Below the pieces are notes generated by a model, which saw only the letters and a list, made by a program, of their open reading frames with translations, searched no databases and was not told the origin of the DNA. Below, piece after piece: positions 1 to 5,298 of a stretch of DNA of 5,339 bases (position 1 is its first letter; each line of letters opens with the position of its first letter). A program made the translations under genes and the position numbers. The DNA is from Coriobacteriales bacterium (GTDB taxonomy: Bacteria > Actinomycetota > Coriobacteriia > Coriobacteriales > UBA8131): positions 1-5,339 of the forward strand of contig JAISPK010000055.1 in NCBI GenBank assembly GCA_031274985.1. Reading direction: 5' to 3'.

Positions 1-292
1 CGGCATCGTTGTCCGCTGCCAAAAAGAGTGCCGCACCACTTTGACGCGCAGCATCCCTGATGGCTGCCGTAGGCACTTGCGAGGCAATAACCGCACCGGC
101 ACCTGCCTCCAGAGCCTGGATAATATAGTCGTTGCCGTTAACATGGCCTCCGACAATAGCCACAAACAGGCTTCCCTCAACAACCAGACGGGAGTCCCAT
201 ACCAACGTGGTAAGGGTTGCGTCGGCATCCCTGGGAGGCACCAGCATCTCGGATTGTGCAGATTGGATAATGTGTTCTATAGTCAGTTTCAT
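1..292 (-). CDS. murF: MurE/MurF-family Mur ligase, N-terminal part (probably MurF), runs off the left edge
   Basis: Only the first 97 codons are present; the frame stays open to base 1. The visible part is the N-terminal UDP-MurNAc-peptide-binding domain of a cytoplasmic ATP-dependent Mur ligase. It has the family signature D33-S34-R35, followed by GSLFVAIVGGHVNGNDYI at residues 40-57 and an A-(x)-G-A-x-AV strand at about 60-69. The ATP-binding GKT loop and catalytic centre lie outside the window. MurE and MurF share this signature. The opening MKLTIEHI resembles MurF (D-Ala-D-Ala adding enzyme), whereas position just after ftsI is most often murE, so the exact assignment is open. The ATG is preceded by AAGG at 5-nt spacing. 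A 113-nt gap separates it from the PBP gene, the widest gap in the cluster. Ligase family confidence is high; MurF rather than MurE is inference. Confidence 0.72.
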   Translation of the reverse strand, partial: MKLTIEHIIQSAQSEMLVPPRDADATLTTLVWDSRLVVEGSLFVAIVGGHVNGNDYIIQALEAGAGAVIASQVPTAAIRDAARQSGAALFLAADNDA

Positions 293-405
293 GAAGACCT
301 TAATTCTAACCTAAATCCTTGTATGGTCTGTTCGCAACTACGGCCTACCAAAGAGATAGAGAGGTTCTGTCTTTAATAGTTCGTTCTGCTGCCAAGTGCG
401 TACAG
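293..405 (-). other. 113-nt intergenic gap between the PBP gene and the Mur ligase gene
   Basis: This is the only sizeable break inside the dcw run. Reading in the gene direction, it holds a possible -10 (TAGAAT, just 5' of the AAGG ribosome-binding site), but no credible -35 lies 16-18 nt upstream and the resulting leader would be extremely short. I see no strong hairpin with a U-tract, so neither a terminator nor a promoter is supported. The simplest reading is that the Mur ligase is still co-transcribed with the upstream genes. Confidence 0.4.
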
Positions 406-2391
406 CTAGCCGGAAGTATCCAAGACCCAATCGGTTCCTGCCCTGGGTGTGGGATAAGCAATCTTTGATTCTACAGTATAAGACTCATCCGTCACCGTGG
501 CTTGCGAGGTTTCTGTCTCGAGCACCGTGGCCACAGCGCCCACCTCTTTTTTTGCAGGAGCTTCTACCTGTGGTTGGATCATATAGCGATTGGCCACAAA
601 CGTCATAACCACAGAAAAGAACTTGGTTGCGGGAGAATCCGCGTAGTTTATGGGGTTCTCAAAACTGCTCATAAACACATAGTTGCTGGTAGAATTGTCG
701 AGGTAGCCAACAAAGGAGCAGACGTAGCTCCCCTTGGTGGTTTCATAGCCACCACTGAAGCTGCCTATCTCGGCGGTGCCGGTTTTACCTACCGCATCGT
801 AGCCTTCAACGGCAGCATTGTAGCCATAACCGTCAGTTACACAGCTTCGCAGTATTTCTTCCAAATCACGGGTGGTCTGGGCGTCAAAAACCCTTTTTGA
901 GCCATACTGCAACTCTATATCATATTGGGGCCTCGCAAGGAGAAAGTGCGGCTGCATCATCACCCCGTCATTTGAAAAAGCGCCATAGATACTGGCCATT
1001 TGCAGCAGGGTGACCTCAAGGCCCTGGCCAAAGGTGATATTGGCTGCCTGAATAGGTGTCCAATCCTGTACCTCCGCCAGCGTGCCGGGAGTCTCTCCCG
1101 GATAATCCACGTGGGTATACTCCCCCAGCCCGAGTTTTTTGAGATACTCGTAGTAGAGCTCGTCGCCCACCTTTTCCTCTATCAGGCTCACCCCGATATT
1201 AGAGGAATGGGCTATGATCTGGCGCAGCGTCATGTCCATGCCGTCGCGATCCACCGAATCTTTAACGACCTGGTCATAGATCTCGAGGTAGGGAGGGCAA
1301 TAGATAGCCTCATCAGCAGTCAACACGTCGTGTTCAAGCGCAACGGCCGCGATGATTCCCTTAAAGGTTGAGCCCGGCTCATAGGGCTGCGTTATGGCCT
1401 TGGCGTTGGTGGCACCCTGTGCAACCTGCTCGCTGGTGATGGTCTCCCGGTCGTAAAGTGGAATGGACGCAGCGGCGATGATGTCACCGGTAGAGCCGTC
1501 GAGCAGTATTGAGGAGGCGTTGTTGCACTTGCGCTGGGCAGCAACCGCCTGCAGGTTCAATTCAAGAAACTGCTGGGTTTCGATGTCTATGGAGATGATG
1601 ATATCGCTTCCGGCAACCGGCTCCACATCCTGGAGAACACTGTCAATCATCGGCAGAGGCCTGCTGTTTTGACTGATCTGTTTTGCCTCCTCTACCACCC
1701 GTCTGCCGTCGATTCCCCTGAGGATGCAGTCATAGGTTGCTTCCAGGCCGGACATGCCAATGCCCTCGTCATTCACCGCTCCAATGATCTGAGCGCCCGT
1801 TGAGCCCTTGGGATACTCCCTGCGCATGTCAGGGAGGAATTCAATGCCGGTAAAAGGTGTCACGATTTCGGCAGGAACGTCATCGCCTTCGGCGCGGATA
1901 GCAGCGACTTTTTCTTCAATATACTCCTGACTGGCATCGTTAATTGCCTGTTCATATTCTATGTCCACCTTTTTTGCAAGGTACACAAAGGTGGATCTGG
2001 AGTCTTCGGTAATCGCTGCGTAATAGTCCTTCGCGCTGCCGCCGAGGATGCCTTCCAGCAGCTCAGAGGTCTTTTTGGGGTCTACGATCTTGGAAGGATT
2101 TGCATAGATGGTAACGGCATCAACATCGGTGGCGAGCACGTTGCCGTTGCGGTCGTACATCGTTCCCCGGTGGGCGGTGAGGGTAATACTGGTGGTTCGA
2201 ACCCCCGACCCCTCCTCAGAAAGCGCCTTTGCCTCAACCACGGTAAGTGAGAAGAGTCGGGCGAAGGTCCAGATAGCCAAGAGGACAAATACCAGCAGAA
2301 TAGCCCCGCCTCGTCCCGCAAAAGTGCTCCCTATCACGCCGAGGGCATTCTTTGCCCTATCAGGTGCTAAGTGTTCTTTTTTGCCAGGCAT
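406..2391 (-). CDS. ftsI: Class B penicillin-binding protein, septal peptidoglycan transpeptidase (FtsI/PBP3 type)
   Basis: This is a 661-residue membrane-anchored D,D-transpeptidase that cross-links septal peptidoglycan, normally in complex with FtsW and FtsL/FtsQ-type partners. It has a basic cytoplasmic N-terminus (1-27), one transmembrane anchor (about 29-50), and a PBP dimerisation domain starting at R75-G-x-x-x-D-R-N-G and including YPKGSTGAQIIG (193-204) and GMSGLEATYD (212-221). The transpeptidase domain (about 285-600) carries all three catalytic motifs: S341-T-F-K344 with the nucleophile Ser, S396-S-N398, and K536-T-G-T539. No PASTA repeats follow; a Thr/Glu-rich tail (about 606-661) ends the protein. 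The ATG lies 9 nt after the ftsL stop in the same frame, with no Shine-Dalgarno (SD) sequence, so translation probably depends on coupling. Position in the dcw cluster supports FtsI over an elongation-type PBP2 or a sporulation SpoVD. Confidence 0.93.
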   Translation of the reverse strand: MPGKKEHLAPDRAKNALGVIGSTFAGRGGAILLVFVLLAIWTFARLFSLTVVEAKALSEEGSGVRTTSITLTAHRGTMYDRNGNVLATDVDAVTIYANPSKIVDPKKTSELLEGILGGSAKDYYAAITEDSRSTFVYLAKKVDIEYEQAINDASQEYIEEKVAAIRAEGDDVPAEIVTPFTGIEFLPDMRREYPKGSTGAQIIGAVNDEGIGMSGLEATYDCILRGIDGRRVVEEAKQISQNSRPLPMIDSVLQDVEPVAGSDIIISIDIETQQFLELNLQAVAAQRKCNNASSILLDGSTGDIIAAASIPLYDRETITSEQVAQGATNAKAITQPYEPGSTFKGIIAAVALEHDVLTADEAIYCPPYLEIYDQVVKDSVDRDGMDMTLRQIIAHSSNIGVSLIEEKVGDELYYEYLKKLGLGEYTHVDYPGETPGTLAEVQDWTPIQAANITFGQGLEVTLLQMASIYGAFSNDGVMMQPHFLLARPQYDIELQYGSKRVFDAQTTRDLEEILRSCVTDGYGYNAAVEGYDAVGKTGTAEIGSFSGGYETTKGSYVCSFVGYLDNSTSNYVFMSSFENPINYADSPATKFFSVVMTFVANRYMIQPQVEAPAKKEVGAVATVLETETSQATVTDESYTVESKIAYPTPRAGTDWVLDTSG

Positions 2392-2400
2392 GGAGGTTGC

Positions 2401-2994
2401 TTACGTTTCGTCGGAGGCAGACTTAATGAAGTCGTCAAGAGAAACAGCCGGCGTAAGACCGGGCGCGCTTTCGGAGGACTCCAAAAGCAGCAAGGGCTGG
2501 TCAGAAGGCTGCAGCACGGAGAGCTCGGCGGCTCTGGCTTCATTGGCAGCGGCGCTCATGAGAGCCACCGTTTCTGGAGAAAAACCGTCGCGGGCGCTCA
2601 GCGTGCTCAAGCGGCTACTGGGAAGAATACCTCTGGCAGCGGCGTTATCCTGTATTCTCGTGGGGTTGTTGGCCAGCGAATGCTTGACCTCCAGTTCAAG
2701 ACCTATGGTACGGGCGTGGCTGATACTCGTGCTCGTTTGCTCGGCAACCTGCATCTTATGCACCGTAGCATTTGAAATGCTTACCCGGGCAATCGAGACC
2801 GTCGCCAGCACCACCAAAACCACCGTACTCATGGCAGCCAGCGTATTGAGCCAGGGAGCCTGCTGTGGGCGAGTGCGGATGCCTCGACCCTGGCCCTCGA
2901 TAGTTTTCAGCTCGGGACGAGGAGCACGAATAGGCTGAGCAGGGTAGCTTTGCCACTGCTCTTCTTGCTTATATGCCAGGTTGGTACGTGCCAT
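2401..2994 (-). CDS. ftsL: FtsL-like cell division membrane protein
   Basis: This is a 197-residue bitopic protein with a charged, Pro/Arg-rich cytoplasmic N-terminus (1-47), one transmembrane helix (about 48-69, with a LAAMSTVVLVVLATVSIARV core), then a helical extracytoplasmic stretch (about 73-110). That stretch ends in the FtsL/DivIC hallmark NNPTRI (109-114), followed by AAARGILP (118-125), equivalent to the usual 'NP-xRIExxAxxLG' motif. Known FtsL proteins bind FtsB/DivIC and FtsQ/DivIB and activate the FtsW-FtsI synthase. The place between rsmH and ftsI is the classic ftsL locus. The start is ATG with AAGGA at 4-nt spacing, 26 nt after rsmH. It is longer than typical FtsL proteins (roughly 100-130 residues) because of the long N-terminus and about 70 residues after the NP motif (126-197), which I cannot match to a domain. 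The assignment rests on topology, the NP motif and synteny, since FtsL sequences diverge strongly. Confidence 0.82.
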   Translation of the reverse strand: MARTNLAYKQEEQWQSYPAQPIRAPRPELKTIEGQGRGIRTRPQQAPWLNTLAAMSTVVLVVLATVSIARVSISNATVHKMQVAEQTSTSISHARTIGLELEVKHSLANNPTRIQDNAAARGILPSSRLSTLSARDGFSPETVALMSAAANEARAAELSVLQPSDQPLLLLESSESAPGLTPAVSLDDFIKSASDET

Positions 2995-3003
2995 CTCTTC
3001 CTT
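2985..3003 (-). promoter_or_regulatory. Ribosome-binding site deciding the ftsL start
   Basis: Just upstream of the ftsL ATG the minus strand reads GTAAGGAAGAG. The AAGGA core sits 4 nt before the ATG. This is the best SD match among the four intact dcw genes here and supports independent ribosome loading at ftsL. Confidence 0.55.
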
Positions 3004-3020
3004 ACTTTTTTTGTGTTAAC

Positions 3021-3992
3021 TCAATCCTCGATTGCCTTGGTAGCAAATCGGAGCTTGGCGCTCTTGCTTCGAGGGTTGCTTTCTTGCTCTTCAAGCGCCG
3101 GGAGCAGCGCTTTTTTGCTGATGTTGGTGAGTATCGGCTGGTGATTACAGGTGCACACCGGTTGTTCCGGCGGGCAGACACAGGTGCGGGCCGCCTGAGC
3201 AAAAGCTCTCTTTACTATGCGGTCTTCCAAAGAGTGATAACTGATGACCACAATCCTCCCACCGGGGTTGAGCCATCGGATTGCTGCGTCCAGGCCGCTT
3301 TCGAGTGCGGCCAACTCCTCATTGACTGCAATGCGGAGTGCCTGAAAACTGCGCTTGGCCGGATTGCCCCCCGTTCGTCGCGCACTTGCGGGTATTGCCT
3401 CTTTAACCAGCGCGGCCAGCTCGGCCGTAGTTTCTATGGGCTTCTTTGAGCGGCTCTGAACAATATGAGCCGCAATGCGGCCAGCCCATTGCTCTTCACC
3501 ATATTCACGGAGGATCCGGGCGAGATCTGCGGTATTTAGGGTGTTGATGATCTCTGCTGCGGTTTTTGTTTGGTTACCCGGGTCCATCCTCATATCAAGG
3601 GGGGCCTCCTGTGCATATGAAAAGCCCCTGCTCGGTTGATCGATTTGTGGTGAAGAAACCCCAAGGTCAAAGAGTATTCCGTCAATACCCGGCACACGTG
3701 CCTTGAGGAGGAGTTCGTCCAAGTCGCGGAAGTTGCCCTTGAGGATCTCACAGTGGATTGTGAGTTGGGATTTTGAGATCCTCAAGGGCGCTTCGGTCAG
3801 GGAAGAATCGTCTTGATCAATACCAATGAGAAGACCATTCGGAGAAATGTCCTGTGCAATTGCGAGAGCATGTCCTGCTCCCCCGAGGGTACAGTCACAA
3901 AAAACCTGTCCTGGCTCCATCTTAAGCGCATGTCTGCTCTCTTTGAGCATGACGGGTATATGCCGATATTCACCTGTCAAGGTGCAACTCAC
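3021..3992 (-). CDS. rsmH: 16S rRNA (cytosine-1402-N4)-methyltransferase RsmH (MraW)
   Basis: This 323-residue cytoplasmic enzyme transfers a methyl group from S-adenosylmethionine (SAM) to N4 of C1402 in 16S rRNA, in the ribosomal decoding centre. Visible family motifs, in order: HIPVM (11-15); the SAM loop D33-C-T-L-G-G-A-G-H41; GIDQD (57-61) ending the second strand; FDLGVSS (108-114); RGFSY and PLDMRMD (122-137); the YGEEQWAGRIA helix (164-174); SYHSLEDRIVKR (251-262); and the terminal NPRSKSAKLR (306-315). A cysteine pattern C271-x-C-x6-C-x-C282 precedes the terminus; similar CxCPP...CxC runs occur in other RsmH proteins. Length is normal (about 300-320). The start is GTG, overlapping the mraZ stop by 4 nt (GTGA). 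It puts HIPVM about 10 residues in, as in relatives. The SD is weak, so translation is probably coupled to mraZ. Confidence 0.96.
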   Translation of the reverse strand: MSCTLTGEYRHIPVMLKESRHALKMEPGQVFCDCTLGGAGHALAIAQDISPNGLLIGIDQDDSSLTEAPLRISKSQLTIHCEILKGNFRDLDELLLKARVPGIDGILFDLGVSSPQIDQPSRGFSYAQEAPLDMRMDPGNQTKTAAEIINTLNTADLARILREYGEEQWAGRIAAHIVQSRSKKPIETTAELAALVKEAIPASARRTGGNPAKRSFQALRIAVNEELAALESGLDAAIRWLNPGGRIVVISYHSLEDRIVKRAFAQAARTCVCPPEQPVCTCNHQPILTNISKKALLPALEEQESNPRSKSAKLRFATKAIED

Positions 3993-4447
3993 TCTACCGG
4001 AGTAGAGGCGGGTTGGTCGTTGTAAACTTTGTTCTTGGCAAAGCCTGCTTCGTAGCGCTCAAGCATCTGAGGTGTACGAATAATGAGGTGATCCCGCGCC
4101 CCCGTAATGACCACCTGATGCTCGATGCCGGCGTACTCACGCAGATACGTGGGGATGGTGATGCGTCCCAGATCATCCGGCACCGCGTCAAACGCAGCCT
4201 TATAAAACTCATCGAGGAGCTGCACTTGCAAGGCGTCGTTGACTCTCTCCCCGCCCATTGACGCCAAGAGTTTGTCGGACCACTCATCAAAGCCGTCTTC
4301 CGGATATACCACCAGAGCCGGCAGGTCCTTGTTGGAATGCTTGGCAACAACAAGCTGCCCAGGAAGCAATTTGCGGCATTTAGAGGGAATGGATACGCGA
4401 CCCTTGGCATCAACCTTGCCTTCATATGTGCCTTTGAGTCCGGCCAC
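3989..4447 (-). CDS. mraZ: MraZ, transcriptional regulator of the dcw cluster
   Basis: This is a 152-residue protein with two SpoVT/AbrB-type half-domains. The first (about 5-50) carries D13-A-K-G-R-V-S-I-P21, and the second (about 85-130) carries D91-D-L-G-R-I-T-I-P99, the paired signature of MraZ. Known MraZ proteins form ring-shaped oligomers and bind 10-bp-phased TGG-type repeats ahead of their own gene to repress, or in some species activate, dcw transcription. A matching repeat series lies upstream here. The start is GTG at 4447. The frame upstream closes at a TAA eight codons earlier with no ATG, GTG or TTG between, so this is the only standard start; it places the first DxKGR motif at the usual distance. 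Only a weak purine run (GAGAGAGAAA) precedes the GTG. Length fits the family (about 140-150). The stop overlaps rsmH. Confidence 0.96.
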   Translation of the reverse strand: MAGLKGTYEGKVDAKGRVSIPSKCRKLLPGQLVVAKHSNKDLPALVVYPEDGFDEWSDKLLASMGGERVNDALQVQLLDEFYKAAFDAVPDDLGRITIPTYLREYAGIEHQVVITGARDHLIIRTPQMLERYEAGFAKNKVYNDQPASTPVE

Positions 4448-4474
4448 GGATTTCTCTCTCTGTTGTAGTTATTG

Positions 4475-4480
4475 CCTCCT
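4475..4480 (-). promoter_or_regulatory. Orphan AGGAGG Shine-Dalgarno-like site in the mraZ leader
   Basis: A perfect AGGAGG lies in the mraZ leader, 27 nt before the GTG, too far to serve that start directly. No ATG, GTG or TTG lies 5-12 nt after it; the mraZ frame there reads CAA-TAA-CTA. It may be a ribosome standby site, mark an unusual start, or be chance. Confidence 0.35.
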
Positions 4481-4500
4481 GAGCAGCTTGCCTTGACAAT

Positions 4501-4509
4501 TCTATACCA
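4501..4509 (-). promoter_or_regulatory. Putative extended -10 promoter for the mraZ operon
   Basis: The minus strand reads TGG-TATAGA, an extended -10 (TGn) joined to a hexamer matching TATAAT at 4 of 6 bases. The only -35-like match (TTGCAT, 4522-4527) has a short 15-nt spacer, so the extended -10 probably carries the recognition. The flank at about 4540-4570 is AT-rich. Transcription would begin near 4494, giving a leader of about 45-50 nt before the mraZ GTG. The prediction comes from sequence alone. Confidence 0.5.
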
Positions 4510-4549
4510 CTCTTTCCCCCAATGCAACACTTTGTTCCATTATTTCCCA
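4505..4549 (-). promoter_or_regulatory. Putative MraZ operator: five 5-nt boxes in exact 10-nt phase
   Basis: On the minus strand, 5-nt boxes begin every 10 nt: TGGGA (4549-4545), TGGAA (4539-4535), TGTTG (4529-4525), GGGGA (4519-4515) and TGGTA (4509-4505). Spacers are exactly 5 nt. MraZ of Escherichia coli is known to bind TGGGN boxes with 5-nt spacers upstream of mraZ, and mycoplasma MraZ binds similar 10-bp-phased repeats. Boxes 1, 2 and 5 fit best; 3 and 4 are degenerate. The last box overlaps the TGn of the extended -10, which suggests autorepression by occlusion. Confidence 0.55.
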
Positions 4550-4580
4550 TATTTATGAATTTTTGTTACAAGTCAGCCCA

Positions 4581-4700
4581 CCGCCGGAGGTAGAGGTGAT
4601 TTAAGGTTCTGGAGCGCGTGCGGGGCTATTTGCGGAGCAAATAAAGCCCCGCGGTTTGGCGGCGGCCTCCAGAACCTTAAATCACCTCTACCTCCGGCGG
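4581..4700. repeat. 120-bp palindromic element with perfect 34-bp inverted repeats and a nested hairpin
   Basis: The arm 4581-4614 is the exact reverse complement of 4667-4700 (34 of 34 bases). Inside lies a second stem: 4620-4633 pairs with 4637-4652 (14 bp, two extra A residues at 4643-4644 in the right strand, loop GGA). The arms include GGAGGTAGAGGTGATTTAAG. It could form a long cruciform in DNA or a very stable hairpin in RNA. The compact non-coding form with perfect terminal repeats suggests a MITE-like or interspersed repeat. No oligo-T run follows either stem, so it is not a standard intrinsic terminator. No clean target-site duplication is visible. Confidence 0.85.
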
Positions 4701-4701
4701 G

Positions 4702-4746
4702 GACAAGACAAGACAAAAGAAGACAAAAGGGGACGTACCTTTTGTC
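4702..4746. repeat. Phased GACA repeat ending in a 9-bp palindrome (REP-like)
   Basis: GACA starts at 4702, 4707, 4712 and 4722, and a related GACG at 4732, so all lie on a 5/10-bp phase. AGACAAAAG occurs twice (4711-4719, 4721-4729). The last copy opens a perfect 9-bp inverted repeat, GACAAAAGG (4722-4730) with CCTTTTGTC (4738-4746), loop GGACGTA. From memory, the GGGGACG...TTTTGTC type resembles REP-like palindromes found near IS200-like/REP-associated transposases; I could not check this. On the minus strand the hairpin is followed by a T-rich run (TTCTTTTGTCTTGTC), so it might also weakly terminate the Moco transcript. Confidence 0.6.
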
Positions 4747-4826
4747 AGCAAGACAGGAGCTTATCGAAATAAGTGAGTGAGAGGCAGATACTGTTTGAAC
4801 GCTAAGATTCCGTACAGACTAAGCCG

Positions 4827-5294
4827 TCAGTGGCCGGCGCCGGCGGTCATTGCCACAGCATGTTCAAACTGATCATACACCGCATCAAAGCATTCGGTTG
4901 CTGCTTTGAGGCTGCCGGGCAGATTGACCACCAGGGTCTGGCCGCGTTGCATGCACACAGCCCGGGAGAGCATGGCGCGGCGGGTCTTTTCCATTGAGGC
5001 GGCTCGCATGGCTTCGGCTATGCCGGGAACCTTACGCTCGCACACATCGGCGGTGGCCTCCGGGGTGACATCCTTAAGCGACAGACCACTCCCCCCGCAG
5101 GTGAGAATGATATTGCAGGTTCTGGAGGCATCGACGATTGCCTGGGAGATGCGGTCGCGTTTGTCGGGAACAACGACGTGCGAAGTAACCGTCCAGCCCT
5201 GAGCCTTGATGCGCTCGGCCAGTGCGGCCCCGGCGGTGTCCTCAGAGAGTTTTCTGGTAGAAGAGCAGGTTATGATTGCAAAGGTGAGAGGCAC
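4827..5294 (-). CDS. mogA: MogA/MoaB-family molybdopterin adenylyltransferase
   Basis: This 155-residue cytoplasmic protein of molybdenum-cofactor synthesis belongs to the family that adenylylates molybdopterin with ATP ahead of molybdate insertion. It is a single MoCF-binding domain with the expected motifs: ITCSSTRKLSEDTAG (8-22); VVPDKRDRI (41-49), with D44 aligning to a conserved acidic residue; the LTCGGSGLS loop (64-72), normally TTGGTG; D75-V-T-P-E-A80; VPGIAEAMR (89-97); RAMLSRAV (106-113); and NLPGS (124-128). The length suits stand-alone MogA/MoaB (about 150-190). The GTG start has GAGG about 9 nt upstream and lies 4 nt after the moaC stop, so the two are surely co-transcribed. MogA and MoaB cannot be separated by eye, so the symbol is a family-level choice. 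Minor oddity: Cys66 and Ser69 replace the common T residues in TTGGTG. Confidence 0.88.
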   Translation of the reverse strand: MPLTFAIITCSSTRKLSEDTAGAALAERIKAQGWTVTSHVVVPDKRDRISQAIVDASRTCNIILTCGGSGLSLKDVTPEATADVCERKVPGIAEAMRAASMEKTRRAMLSRAVCMQRGQTLVVNLPGSLKAATECFDAVYDQFEHAVAMTAGAGH

Positions 5295-5298
5295 GTAC

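Larger units (their letters stand above)
4448..4826. other. Gene-free spacer between the Moco genes and the dcw cluster
   Basis: No coding region is supported in this 379-bp stretch. From right to left it holds an unremarkable 80 bp after the mogA-like stop (4826-4747), a phased GACA repeat with a small palindrome (4702-4746), a 120-bp inverted-repeat element (4581-4700), an AT-rich patch (about 4540-4570), and the mraZ operator, promoter and leader. Both neighbouring operons point left, so the spacer must contain the 3' end of one transcript and the start of the next. Confidence 0.7.

Noticed and set aside
41..376. A 111-codon plus-strand open frame at the left edge
   Set aside because: It is antisense to the Mur ligase N-terminus, whose DSR and LFVA signature is unmistakable.
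2108..2938. A 276-codon open frame on the plus strand opposite ftsL and the start of ftsI
   Set aside because: It lies fully antisense to two genes with clear motifs, crosses their junction, resembles no protein I know, and has no supporting context. GC-rich coding regions often leave such open antisense frames.
4493..4498. A perfect TTGACA on the plus strand as a rightward promoter
   Set aside because: No -10-like hexamer lies 16-18 nt downstream (the sequence there is CCCCCA), and no plus-strand gene follows.
3994..4530. A longer minus-strand open frame (178 codons) overlapping mraZ in another frame
   Set aside because: It covers the region of the two MraZ half-domains but in a frame that encodes none of their motifs, and it begins inside the proposed promoter.
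4620..4652. The inner GC-rich hairpin as a Rho-independent terminator
   Set aside because: No run of T follows it on either strand; both flanks are GC-rich (GCGCGTG on one side, GGTTTGGCGGC on the other).
4568..4712. ACAAG on both sides of the palindromic element as a target-site duplication
   Set aside because: The left copy is 8 nt from its arm and the right copies belong to the GACA repeat, so spacing is unequal and the match is short.
4702..4746. The GACA repeat as a CRISPR array
   Set aside because: Units are only 4-10 nt with no uniform repeat length or unique spacers.
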